Below, one piece after another: positions 53,936-64,000 of a DNA stretch of 64,000 nucleotides. Below the pieces are notes generated by a model. The model was not told where the DNA came from. It searched no databases and saw only the letters and a list, made by a program, of their open reading frames with translations. Numbering within the stretch: position 1 is the stretch's first letter; each line of letters opens with the position of its first letter. A program made the translations under genes and the position numbers. Source of the stretch: Cytospora piceicola (Eukaryota > Ascomycota > Sordariomycetes > Diaporthales > Cytosporaceae); the NCBI GenBank assembly GCA_023375675.1, contig JALQBC010000008.1:682001-746000 (forward strand), given 5' to 3'.

Positions 53936-54163
53936 TCAGTTTCGCCAGGGCGAATCCAGGATAGTGTACGCCTTAGGCACAAAGACGGTCGCCTCAGCAC
54001 GAAGATTCTTCGCTGTGCTGGCACTGGGTGTCGGCTTGCCAGAATCAGATAGGGTTGCCGACGACTTTGCACGGAAAGCAGGCGCAGATGCATCGAGGCT
54101 CCTGGCAGGACTAGGAGCCTGCCAGCCCATCTGAGAGAAAGATGGTACAAACGCTGGGGCCAT
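53936..54163 (-). CDS. 75-aa downstream ORF after clathrin heavy chain with PAM2-like motif
   Basis: The ATG at 54163 is in frame with the clathrin heavy chain, whose TAG is at 54241..54239; the 25 codons between are also open. The peptide begins MAPAFVPSFSQMGWQAPS and ends YTILDSPWRN. KNLRAEATVFVPKAY fits the PAM2 core (L-x-x-x-A-x-x-F-x-P) that binds the MLLE domain of poly(A)-binding protein. SLDASAPAFRAK and APAFVPSF are related, weaker copies. Three possibilities remain: a separate small gene, an ORF translated from the clathrin 3' UTR, or a readthrough tail of clathrin. Motif reading is by eye. Confidence 0.5.
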   Translation of the reverse strand: MAPAFVPSFSQMGWQAPSPARSLDASAPAFRAKSSATLSDSGKPTPSASTAKNLRAEATVFVPKAYTILDSPWRN

Positions 54164-54238
54164 CACAGCATGAGCTAGGACTGAAGGGCGACGGCGCTGT
54201 GATGGCTGGAGCGTGTTGACACCGACCGGAGGTTGCCT

Positions 54239-57200
54239 CTAAAATCCGAAGCCGGTGGGCTGAGGGGCAAAGCCATTGGGAGCGTAGCCGGTGTTGGCGG
54301 CTGGTCCCGCAGTGATCATGAGGCGGTTGCCCAGGATCGGGGTGTTGTCCTCCACCTTCTCCTGCTCCTTCTCCTTGGATTTGCGGGCCTCGTTGTCCGC
54401 CTTGAGAAGGGCAAGCTCCTTGGTTTGCTGGGAAAGCATGTTGATCATGTAAGGCATCGTGAAGTCATGCAGACCGTTGCGCCAGGAGAGCTCCAGGATG
54501 AGGTCAGGGCGGAGGAGTTCGTAGCATGCATACAGTATGCCGACGTAGCACTCGCGGTTGCCAACATCGACGAACTAGGAGCTGGTTAGCTTAAAACGAT
54601 CAAGACCCGATAATAAATAGAACAACTCACGTATCGAAGGAGGTCCTCCACAACCTCGCCCTTGCCGGACATGGCAGCCGTCTCGATGGCGTCCTTCCAA
54701 AGCTTGTCCTGCTTAGAAAGGGCGATCGACTTCTCCCACCGCTTGTTCTTGCGGTAGATGTTGGCAGCAATTTGACGGAAGAAGACGAGGTCATGCTTCT
54801 CCAGTCGCGATGCCAAGTCAACAGCATCGTAGTTGTCATAATTCTCCACGGAATCGCGGAGGGTCTTGTAGTCCTCCTCCTCGATCAGCAGATCATTGAT
54901 GGCGTCGTTGACGGTCCGCTTGTTCTGGGTCTGGACGTTCAATAGGAAAGGCTTGATCAACGGAAGGTTGTCTGACTTCTGGAACAGGCGTACAACACGG
55001 TTGACGTCAATGCGCGGGGTAAGAGCCTGGAGCAAGTCGGTCAACAGCGAAGGGTGCTGCTCCAGATAGAAGTTGATGGCCTTGTAATAAATCTCAAGGT
55101 TGGCGACCTTGACGACCATCTCCTTGAACTGCTGGTGCTCCCATGAGTTCTCGGGACGCTCCATGACGGCGAGCGCAGCATTGTCGTACTCGTCGTAGTG
55201 GTAGTAGCAGAAGACCAGCTCAGGCCACAGGTTCGCCTCCTCGCTGGCGCGGATCATCTTCGGCATGTTCATGCGGCTCCAGAACAGTTTCAAGTGCTCC
55301 ATGAGACGCTCAGGGTGGTACTTCGCCAGAGAAATGCCCAATTCAGTGAACATTCCCATGTGGGCACGCTCCAGACCAAGACCCTGCTCAAGCAGGTCAA
55401 TGAGCTCGTCGAAGTAGCCGTTGCGCTCATACTGCTTGACGAGAGTCTGCAACTCCTCGGCATCAACAATCAAGTTGAGACCACAGATCTTGGCAAGACG
55501 GAACTCCTTCTTGTCTACGCAAGCCTCGTGAACCTGCTTCCACACACGAATGTTGTTGGCTTTGCGGGCACACTCGACGGCAGCCTGGTAGTCCTCAAGG
55601 TGGACGAGAGTGGTGGCCAGCTTCGCCCAGTTGGAAACACTGGTGTAGAATATCTTGGCGGCCTGGTAGAAGCCCTCAGCGTAAGCCTTGTCTCCGGACT
55701 CCTCGATGTTCGCGACGTTGGTGCCACGCAGGAAATCCTCCAGCTCGCTCAGCTGTTCCAGTCGGGCATAACAGAAAGCCAACGCTGTGTCGATCTCCGG
55801 CTCGCGGAGAGTCTTGCGGGCCATGCGAAGATACTTGACGAGCTCCTCGTTCTTGCCAGCGTGAACAGCAATCTCGATAACCTCAGAGTAGTTCTTCGGA
55901 TCATCAGCCTTGATGTAGGACTCGATCGCATCGCTAACACGAAGGCCATCCAGCTGGGCCTTCGCGACCTTGCTCCAGACCTCAGCCAAGTCAACATCCT
56001 CTGCATAGGCTTGAGCACGATCGATGCTGACGACGTGCTCGACGAGGACGTTGACTGCGCCCACTCTGTCGCCGATCTTCTTGAAGATCTCGAAGGCTTC
56101 CTCGTAAAGACCGACGTTGATACACACACCGGAGATCTCCTCAGCGTCAAAGCCATCGAGGCGGTGGATGTAATCCATCACGCGTGCCTTGTCTGCTTTG
56201 GCCGCAGTAAACATAAGCAGGTTCTGAAGGTTCTGATTGTCGCTGAATGGCGAAGGCTCCAGGACAATCTTCTCCAAGAGCTCAATAAGCTCGCCGGGAA
56301 GGTCAGCCGCCAAGAAGCAAGCTACGGCCTCAGAAACCTTAGCCGGGTCCGTCGACTCGGGAACAGCAGTAGAGATGACTTGATCGATGACGGATCGACG
56401 GTGGAGGTTGTTCTCGCTCAGGACGAACATCCAGAGCTCCTTGTCAGCACGCTCAAGCATGTATCGTGCTTGTGCGCGGTACATGGAGTTCTCATTGGTG
56501 ATGTTGACCAGCTCGAGATCATTCTGTCCCTTGCTATAGGAAATATATGCCAGGTTGGGGTCTCGCTTCTCGCAGTACTTGCCAACAACCAGCGTATCGT
56601 ACTGGTCGTTCTCCTTGAGGAACTTCTCGGGGTTGTTGTTGGAGTCAATATAGATCTTGGCGAGAGCATTGTATACCGCTTGCTGCTGGTTTCCTGCAGC
56701 CAGAGTGGCTTCAAGGAATGGCAGAAGGATCTTGAGACGGTTGCGAGTCTCGACTTCGTGGACGAGTTCATCAATGGGGACCGAAGCTGGGTTAATGGTC
56801 GTGAGCAAGTTCTTAATGATGCTCTCATCGCAATCGACATCCAAGAGGCCACCAATGACAGCAGGGGCCCGTGATGGGTTCACCCGCTGGACATACGTCT
56901 CAATCGACTGGAACTGCTGGCTCTGGTAAAGATACAGAATCAAGTCATGGATGAAGTTATGACGGTCGCAGACGATGATCAGCGGCAGCTGCTCTGTGAG
57001 CCGAGCCTCCTTCAAGAAGTTCTTGACCTTCTCCGGGTTGTAGTAGTTGCTGTCTCGGCAAATACGCTCGACTTCGTTGAACTGGCCCATCTTGGTTGCG
57101 GCCTCAATGTACTTGAAGTGCACATCAGGGCTCTCCGAGAGGTTCACAATACTGCCGAGGTAATAGAACAGACCCTCCGCAGTCTTGTACTTCTCAAACA

Positions 57201-59479
57201 GATCGATGAGGCGCTCGGGACCAAGGAGATCAGAGTATTTCGTAGCGATCTGAATAACAGACTGCAAGTTCTGGCGGATGTTGGTCTTCATCATGGCGTC
57301 AAGGCAATCAAGAGACTGCTCAACAGACAGCTTGCCGAAGAAGTTTACCAGGTATTCAGCGTTGAAAGCTGGAGTGCCTGCAATGCTGACAACAACTCGC
57401 TTGACGGCCGCAGGGTCTTCGTAGAGTTCCAAAGCCTTCTGCATCAAGCCAGCCTGCTCACAGAGCGTGGCAATCCGTGTCTTGTCAAAGTGTGAGAACA
57501 TCTCGTTGCCCAGGATGGCGTCAGCGACCTGAGGGGCGTGCATAAGGTTCATCTCCAAGAGACGTGTCTGCAGCTGAGCCTGCTCGGGCTTGTTGTCCTT
57601 GAGGGCGTCCAGCAAGAAGGCGGTGGCTTGTTGGACCATGCCTTGAGACTGGAAAACATCCACCACACGCTCGATATCAACCAAAGATCCCTCGGGTTGG
57701 TTGGCAAGGGCGGTGGCAAACTCGGCTCCCTTCTCGGGATTGCTGCGCACAATATGCTGCAACAAGCTGACCCAATCAGGCGTGTAGCCAGTCTGCTGGA
57801 CGTATGGCAGAATCTTCTCAAACTGGCCGGTCTCTGCAAGTCCAGCGACGACTTTGTGAGGAACATTGGCCTTCAGGTACACGGTGAGAGCCATGTTGAT
57901 ATCGTGTGGCCGCACCAGGTCACCAAGTCGCTCGGAACAGTTGAGCTTGCCTTCCTTCAGCCACTTCTCCAAAAGCTGCTTTCGGTTCTGCGCCAAAACA
58001 GGTTGTGCGAGCTCAAGGGTCTCATGCTCATTCAGTGCTCCCTTGTCAAGCAGCATACCGAAGTACTGCAATATGAATGACATTTGTCCAGGCTGTTGTG
58101 GAAGTCGCTTGAACTTCTCAATTGTTGCAGGAGTCCGAAGGAAGCCTCGAGGGGAGCTCGCAGCAATCTTGGCCGCACTCATGAAATCACCAGAGTTGAA
58201 CAGCTGGTCAAATTGGCGGGCATAGAGGTCGTCCGCACCTGGAAGACCGGCGCGGGAGGCCATTTTGATCGCCATATCGGTATTAGCGGGATTTTGTAGC
58301 AGATACTGGACAACCGTGGTATCATCAACGGAGACGAACAGAACCTGGCCCTTGCGATTGATGCCCACGATACCAGATGAACCATCGTCTGTGCATGAGG
58401 TGAAGATTGTCTCGCTCGAGATACGGTTCATAAAGATGCAAGAGCCCGTCTCGAGGTCGTAAAGGTGGATGAATCCGTATTTGGTGACCAGGTAGATCAC
58501 GCCATACTTCTGGGAGACCTGCATCGCGACTGGGAAGTCGTTGACAGCCTCTGGAGGGAAGAAGACATCAACCTGCTTCTTGGTAAAAACAGGGTTTGTC
58601 TCCGCATGGTCAACCTCAACGATGTGTAGCTTCGCACCAGTGGCTGTCCGCACTGAGAAAGTAAAAAGCTTCGTATCTTGAGGCGCACCATCCAGGCGTA
58701 TGGTGCCAAAACCGGCAGCGTGACCCTCGATTGCCTGGCTGATGCCACGGTCCCTAGAATAGAGCTGCATCTGGCCGACAACGCGACCTTGGTCTTGCTT
58801 GATACCTACAACCACCATCCACTTGCCATCTCCGTTAACACGGTAGTTGATGATCTGGCAGGCCTGTCATGTTGTCAGCATCCGCATATTCTTGACTATA
58901 CCGACATGGAGCTTACAGCAAGGTTGGCATGACGATCTGTGATCTTCTCTGGGGTGAGCTGGTTCTCGTCGAACACATCCCAGTGGTAGATGGCAGAATC
59001 CGTGACCAGACCCAGCGAGCTGTCGGAGATCCACTTCCAGAAAACAACATCCTCGTTCATTGTAGCCGACTTGAGCTTCTTCTTGTTGTCCAGGTCAAAG
59101 ATCTGGACTGTCCTTGACTGGGCTTTCAGGGCGATGATGTTGAGGTGCCAGTGCATAATAGCACTGTCAGCCTTGATCGGTCGTCGAATGACATTGTTGT
59201 TGTTCTTCAGGTCGACTATGACAACTTCGGGAGATGCTGAGTCGGACTTCTTCTCTCGGACGCAGATGAAGTGGTCGGATTCGAGGGTCTGGATTGCAGA
59301 TCAGAGTAACGTTAGCAGTTGCGCAATTAGAATCCAAGGTCACAGTTCCAATTGCGGAGCAGCAGGAAAGCAAGGGCCAGAGGACAACGTACACAGGAGT
59401 TGAATCCGATGGAGGCCTGGTCAACGCCTATGGAGGTGAGCTGTAGCAGCTCTGTGAATTTGATGGGTAGCGGCGCCAT
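54239..59479 (-). CDS. CHC1: Clathrin heavy chain
   Basis: Four exons (minus): 59479..59393, 59288..58917, 58863..54631 and 54574..54239, giving 1675 aa, the standard family length. Introns of 104, 53 and 56 nt have GT..AG ends and branch sites such as GCTAACC and GCTGACA. It starts MAPLPIKFTELLQLTSIGVD. The N-terminal seven-bladed propeller (to about 330; KSATMNEDVVFWKWISDSSL, CQIINYRVNGDGKWMVVVGI) binds adaptor clathrin-box motifs. CHCR helical repeats form the leg, and the hub ends LYACYELLRPDLILELSWRN, a charged coiled segment and the tail NGFAPQPTGFGF. It forms triskelia of coated vesicles at the Golgi, endosomes and plasma membrane. An open frame continues after its TAG (see the 75-aa ORF). 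Confidence 0.96.
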
Positions 59480-61898
59480 CTTGACTGCGCCAACTTGCGC
59501 CCTGCAAGGTCAGGTTTGGGAGGAGGTCAAAATAGGTGCACAGGTCGATGGGTTGCAAGGCTGCTGATTGCAGTAATTAGAGGAAGGCGGTGGTTCCCTA
59601 ACAAACTGGCTGTCGGGTGGAAGAAGGTGGGAAAGGGAGTGGTAAACTTGGTTGGTTTGTTCCGTCGTCAGCTCGCTGCCCCAGGAAGCAGGAAGAAGGG
59701 TGGTTAGGGGTATCAAAGATTCACCAGTAAAGAAGAATGTTGGCTTCAACAGGGTGGCATTCGTGACAGTCCTTCCCTTTGATGGTAGGGAGGTTCGTGT
59801 CGTGTATGGTGAGGGCAGGTGTGATGGGTAAGGTAAGGTCTGGTAAGGTACAGACAGGTAGGAGCAATTGATGGAGTTTCCGTCAATTCTGGCTACCTGT
59901 TCGGTCAGCCACTGGAACCTCCCTGACGCACTGCGCACGGGCCACCATGGAGCTTGGAAGTTGGGAACCCAGTTAAAGAACGGCGCTAGAACCGTACTAA
60001 GCCAAACTTGGATTGGGTAGGAAATCCAGGGGCTATTTGCACGTGACGGTTACATGAGTCTTATCTTCACCTTCCAACGGATGGATGGTTTATCATTGAA
60101 ACCTACTACAGTATACGTCTATCAAATAGCACTGACTTATCTCTGTGTGTGTGTCAGTATGTATGGCCTCTATTTTGGAGTTGCAAGGACGCGATTAATA
60201 TCAACAAGGCAGACTTATTGCCTTCCAGGGTTCGTCAAGCTATTTGAGCCGCCCGTCCCGGAGTACGGATTTCCGCAAAACTACCGATTCAATGCTCTAC
60301 AAGGGCCGGATTCTTGACTACCACAACTACCTAGGTACCGTGTGACAAATCGCTACCGATGTCTTTGGTAGGACTGGCATGCTTCCATGTCGGTAAATAG
60401 GATATGGTGGGTAGCAGCCTCCGGTTGGATCGGATCCTGAAGCATCAGCTATGTCATGCCGCTGTCGTGTGCCTGTTCGTTCTGGGAGCGCTACTCGAAA
60501 CGTACTGGATCTTCGTCTCGTTCAGCAGGATGACAACCGACATGCCTCGCTGTTTACTATTCTCGACTGGCAGCCCACCGCTATTGGCCCGAGGAATAGA
60601 AGTTGGGTTTGGAGCATGGCTTGTTATTGCCTTGTTCGTAGTCTGTGTCACTGCGGTCCTTGTCATGCCGTTGGTCATCGCGTTACTGAGCTGTTGTTTC
60701 TATGTGACCGGTCATCGAGGCGGCGGGTCTTAAGGTTGACAAGAAGTTCAAGACCCAATAAATCCAGGAAGTGATCGGGAAAATAGGGTCGTTATCTTGT
60801 CCTAAGTGTCTCGAATCGATGCCCTAAGGTCTTCTCTAGCATATGCAGTGCCTCAGTCAACGCAATCCACCGGGCCTCGTCGTGAGTGCCTTGTCAGTGC
60901 TAGACAACGTTGTCGACAAGATTCGACACTGTGAAAAGATAACCATATCGAACTCTCGATGTTTACTAGGACGTTGTGCCAGCAGACACCGTCTAGCATC
61001 AGCCGCAGCTCGGCCCCGGCCCCGGTCCCGGCTGTATCTGTGCAGTCCAGACTCAGTGGTCAATAGCACCGTCACCGTGAGTACTGGGTCATTGCTTTCA
61101 ACGGTTTTACGGTGTGGTCCATGGGTGGCCCACGGGTGGCACACGGGTGGCACACCATTCAGTGGTTGAGAGCATCCAAGGAATGTGTAACTCATGCGCA
61201 AAGACAAGTCTGGCCATTTCGAAGCGCAAGGAGATTGTATGGCAAAGGAACACTATCATGTACTGTGCACCTAGGGAAATTCTAGGTGGCAGGTCATCTC
61301 CAGCAACGTTCAGCCGCGATCATGAGAGATATGCCCAACTACAGATGTAGATGTAGTCTCTGCAACCTGCATGTCATGTCCGCAGGTCGCACACTGCTCA
61401 CTACGCAGCACCAAAAGTTAAGCTAGAGAATATGTACGCTCAATCATTGCGACCCATCCCATGCCTGAAAGGCGAGGAACACGCCGCACCCAAGATCGTT
61501 CGCTATTATCTGATCTCCATTCTGTTCGAAAACTTCAACAGTCCTGGGTACGTCCCGAAGGAGTACCTCGTATCGAAAAAGTGTTCCGAGAATGTGAATA
61601 AATTGCGTTGTTATTTGTATGAAGAAGAAAAAGGAAGGAAAAATTTCGCGAAGAGCCGCGAACCTGAAGTTTTTATACCGGAATGGTGGGGCCACCCTGC
61701 AGCCAATGGCAAGTATCTCAGGGTATAATTACATAATCACCCGAGCCCGGACTGCTTTGCCGACGGCAAGCGCATCATAGCACATGAACGTCAGTCATCT
61801 GGCTTCATTTCATCTAAGGGGAAAGGGGCCTCCACGACATCGCAAGCTCCCAACCTGCCCAATTCACCATTTCCCAAACAATCGAGTACATACCAGCC
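59480..61898. other. Divergent intergenic region, clathrin heavy chain and DUF1640 gene
   Basis: 2.4 kb holding the clathrin promoter and, on the right, the leader of the DUF1640 gene. A tandem GTGGCCCACGGGTGGC-type duplication lies at about 61120-61150. One small membrane-protein frame is listed separately; others, such as 61432..61728, are unsupported. Confidence 0.4.
60404..60733 (+). CDS. Possible small two-helix membrane protein (109 aa)
   Basis: ATG-started frame with two hydrophobic stretches (HAAVVCLFVLGALLETYWIF and AWLVIALFVVCVTAVLVMPL) and a short hydrophilic tail. I recognise no family, intron or promoter. A chance frame cannot be excluded. Confidence 0.22.
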   Translation: MVGSSLRLDRILKHQLCHAAVVCLFVLGALLETYWIFVSFSRMTTDMPRCLLFSTGSPPLLARGIEVGFGAWLVIALFVVCVTAVLVMPLVIALLSCCFYVTGHRGGGS

Positions 61899-62776
61899 AT
61901 GGCAAATTCCGTACAGACCCTGCCCAGGTTTCTTTTGCCCCGGCTGAGCTGGACTGCCCCCGTCGGCAGGACTTTCGCAACAGCTTCCGTCGGCGCAACC
62001 CAAACAAGCAGCCAGCGACCATGGCAACAACCTACACGAAGCCTCCATGCTGACGGGATCTCGTCAAGCTACAACTTGAATCCAGCTATACCAAAACCCT
62101 CGTCTATACTGCGGCAGCCTGCCCTCCGGAGAGCCTTCCATGCATCTGCCCCTCGAAGGAGGGATCACCACTTCGACACGCTCAAGTTCGTCCAGAAGCT
62201 CCAGAGCGACGGCTTCACGGAACACCAGTCGGAAGCCATGATGAAGGTGCTCAACGACGTAATCCAAGAAAGGTCCGCCCAGTCCAGGCCCGCACCCTCC
62301 TCCCCTCCCGCGCGACCGCTGACATCCTCCCGTCCCTCATAAGTAGCATACAGAACCTGACCCGCACCATGGTCCTCCGCGAGGACGCCGCCAAGGCGAC
62401 CTACACGCAGAAGGTCGACTTCGCCAAGCTCCGCTCCGAGCTCCTCTCGGCCGACAGCACCGAGTGCAACACGACCAAGGCCGCGCACGAGCGGCTGACC
62501 AACGACATCGCCAAGCTGAACAACAGGCTCAAGGACGAGATAGGGCGCACGCAGGCGAGCGTGCGGCTGGACCTGAACCTGGAGAAGGGCCGCATCAGGG
62601 AGGAGGCCGTGTCCCAGGAGCTGCGGATCAAGGAGACCGAGACCAAGATCGAGCAGGAGGCGGGCTCCCTGCGCCAGCAGCTGGAGCAGGTCAAGTTCCA
62701 GACCCTGCAGTGGCTGATGGGTGTGTGCACTGGTTTCGCGGCGCTGATGCTTGGTGCTTGGCGGTTGTTGATGTAA
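61899..62776 (+). CDS. Mitochondrial DUF1640 coiled-coil protein (MCU-regulator/Fmp32-like)
   Basis: Exons 61899..62272 and 62347..62776 (74-nt intron, donor GTCCGC, branch CTGAC, acceptor AAGTAG) give 267 aa. The first ~90 residues are a basic Ser/Arg-rich presequence (MANSVQTLPRFLLPRLSWTA). DUF1640 starts at HFDTLKFVQKLQSDGFTEHQ. The join VIQE-SIQNLTRTMVLRED restores the family pattern. A long coiled coil (about 140-240) leads to one C-terminal membrane helix (LQWLMGVCTGFAALMLGAWR). Animal members (MCUR1/CCDC90B) act in the inner membrane; yeast Fmp32 is linked to cytochrome oxidase assembly. The acceptor is a NAGNAG type: both choices keep frame and differ by one Ser. Confidence 0.87.
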
Positions 62777-63241
62777 GAGCGGACATGTCGAGGGGGAGGG
62801 AGGCGACGGAGCACACACGCGAGTGGCCTGGAGTTAGGCCCTTGGTGCTCCGGGACTTTCAGCGGAGAGGTCATTGCGGCGCCATTTGCGCCCAATGGGC
62901 ATGAGAGGCATTTGCGAGATGTGGAGGGAACAACAAGGCAATATATATATATACCGGTTCGAAAAGATCATGCAGGGGCATTCGATTTTATACCCAGAGA
63001 AGAGGCGGTGGCCCAATTTTATATGTTCAAACATCAGTCACCGATCGACAAGAGAAATGAAAGCCGCGCCTTGGTTGCCAAATCGAGAATATGGATGATC
63101 GGGGGTTGCAAGTAGATGCATGATGCAGCTAAGCCAAGCCACAACAGTACTGCACTCTGACCTGTCGCTTCAAACCACCGATTGGCCTCACTCTAGCCGG
63201 GAAATGTCTACTATTGCGCCACGGTGGATCTGTTCAATTTG
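62777..63241. other. Intergenic region, no supported gene
   Basis: 3' flank of the DUF1640 gene with a short (TA)n run at about 62941-62952, then the 5' flank of the right-edge gene. Confidence 0.35.
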
Positions 63242-64000
63242 ATGGAGGATCAGGATGTGGCGGCTGCAGTGTCTCGAGCTACCAAGGTACGACCCAACTC
63301 CCTGAGGGGTGGAAACACTGTTGAATTCCACGGAGCTAATGCTATCACAGACCCTGTGTCTGAGTCCTCTCAACTACCTAGGTATTCCTCCCATCCTCTC
63401 TAGCTGCCGCAGGTATATTTGGGGTTCCTGCACGCATTTGCAGGCCGTCTGCTCTATGCGACGTATGCAACCAATCGGGAACCTCACCGGAACGCGCTTC
63501 TATCCTCTCCAATGCCAGCTTCGCCGACTTGCCGACTCGCAATACAGCCGTTCGGGTCTGGAGAACAATGAAATATGACGAGCTCGACCAGGCTTTGGGG
63601 GAGGGGTGGGTCTGAGGGCTGTTGTTCGAGCCTCGCGGTGGCACCAGGTTCCAGGCCAGAAGGGCATTTGGCAGCACTGACGATCAAGGCATCCAAAGGT
63701 CATCCGAGTCAATTTCACATCGCTATACAGTCAATCACGGAAAGGCGGAACACGCATATTGCAGCACGACTGATATATTCATTGCTGCCGCCCTATATAG
63801 GGAACTAAATCCAAAGCGGTACCGGCATTATGGACCTGCCGCGCTCCCGTTCGATGATATTTGGTAAGATTTGACATGCCAGTTATCCCTCGTCATGATA
63901 TATGTCCACTAAATCGCTAAAAACAAGGTTTCATGAGAGCGCCCAAGGTCTGAAGGCCTCATGCAAGGATCCGCTCATGAATGATTCTGTGGGATGTGAT
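63242..64000 (+). pseudogene. Right-edge partial gene with in-frame TGA (function unknown)
   Basis: Proposed pieces are 63242..63381, 63444..63863 and 63928 to the window end, phases agreeing at both introns (62 nt, weak donor GTATTC; 64 nt, GTAAGA..CAAG). It begins MEDQDVAAAVSRATK. Exon 2 contains PSALCDVCNQSG and RTMKYDELDQALGEGWV, then TGA at 63613-63615, then in the same frame GLLFEPRGGTRFQARRAFG to YRELNPKRYRHYGPAALPFD. Exon 3 stays open to base 64000. The TGA could be a CGA-to-TGA nonsense change, or it could lie in a 42-nt intron (63606..63647) that also keeps frame. The family is not recognised. Confidence 0.42.

Noticed and set aside
55198..56874. 558-codon open frame on the + strand within the clathrin locus
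   Set aside because: It is the antisense shadow of CHC1, kept open by codon bias of the real gene; Leu/Val-rich with no motif.
61432..61728. 98-codon frame upstream of the DUF1640 gene
   Set aside because: Protein-like composition but no motif, no supporting splice or promoter signal.

Overview
This window is nuclear DNA of a filamentous ascomycete (Pezizomycotina, most likely Sordariomycetes; the class is inferred from gene style, not proven). The genes carry short introns (about 50-110 nt) with GT..AG ends and CTRAY-like branch sites. Many starts lie in A/C-rich contexts, coding sequence is GC-rich, and simple-sequence tracts fill the intergenic DNA. There are no operons, no CRISPR, and no tRNA or rRNA gene that I can recognise.

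Left third (1-26 kb), mostly housekeeping: a CwfJ/Drn1-type RNA-processing protein (-) diverges from the giant U3 snoRNP protein UTP20 (+). The mitochondrial DNL zinc-ribbon protein Zim17/Tim15 (-) diverges from cullin-3 (+). Then come a disordered orphan protein (+), an 84-aa Tyr/Pro-rich spliced micro-gene (-), the seven-exon mitochondrial ATP synthase alpha subunit (+), and ATP-dependent NAD(P)HX dehydratase (+). Splice junctions for the spliced genes were worked out base by base and keep the reading frame.

Middle (25.6-49 kb), accessory in character: a 6.4 kb gene desert packed with micro- and minisatellites; a 682-aa low-complexity fungal protein; two GC-rich orphan genes, one with an in-frame TAG followed by about 134 open codons; an AT-rich island with inverted repeats; a UPF0145/YbjQ-domain protein; a vacuolar-type dipeptidyl aminopeptidase (-); and a decayed stretch with a Cys-rich pseudogene whose introns are still recognisable.

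Right (49-64 kb): an ABCG half-transporter with a luminal Cys-rich head (-), the clathrin heavy chain (-), a mitochondrial DUF1640 coiled-coil protein (+), and a gene running off the right edge that carries an in-frame TGA.

Most notable: directly after the clathrin heavy-chain TAG the same frame stays open for 100 codons (stop excluded). It encodes a 75-aa ATG-started peptide with a good PAM2-like (poly(A)-binding-protein-interacting) motif. This is either a downstream small gene or a readthrough extension of clathrin. All functional assignments come from reading motifs; no database search was run.
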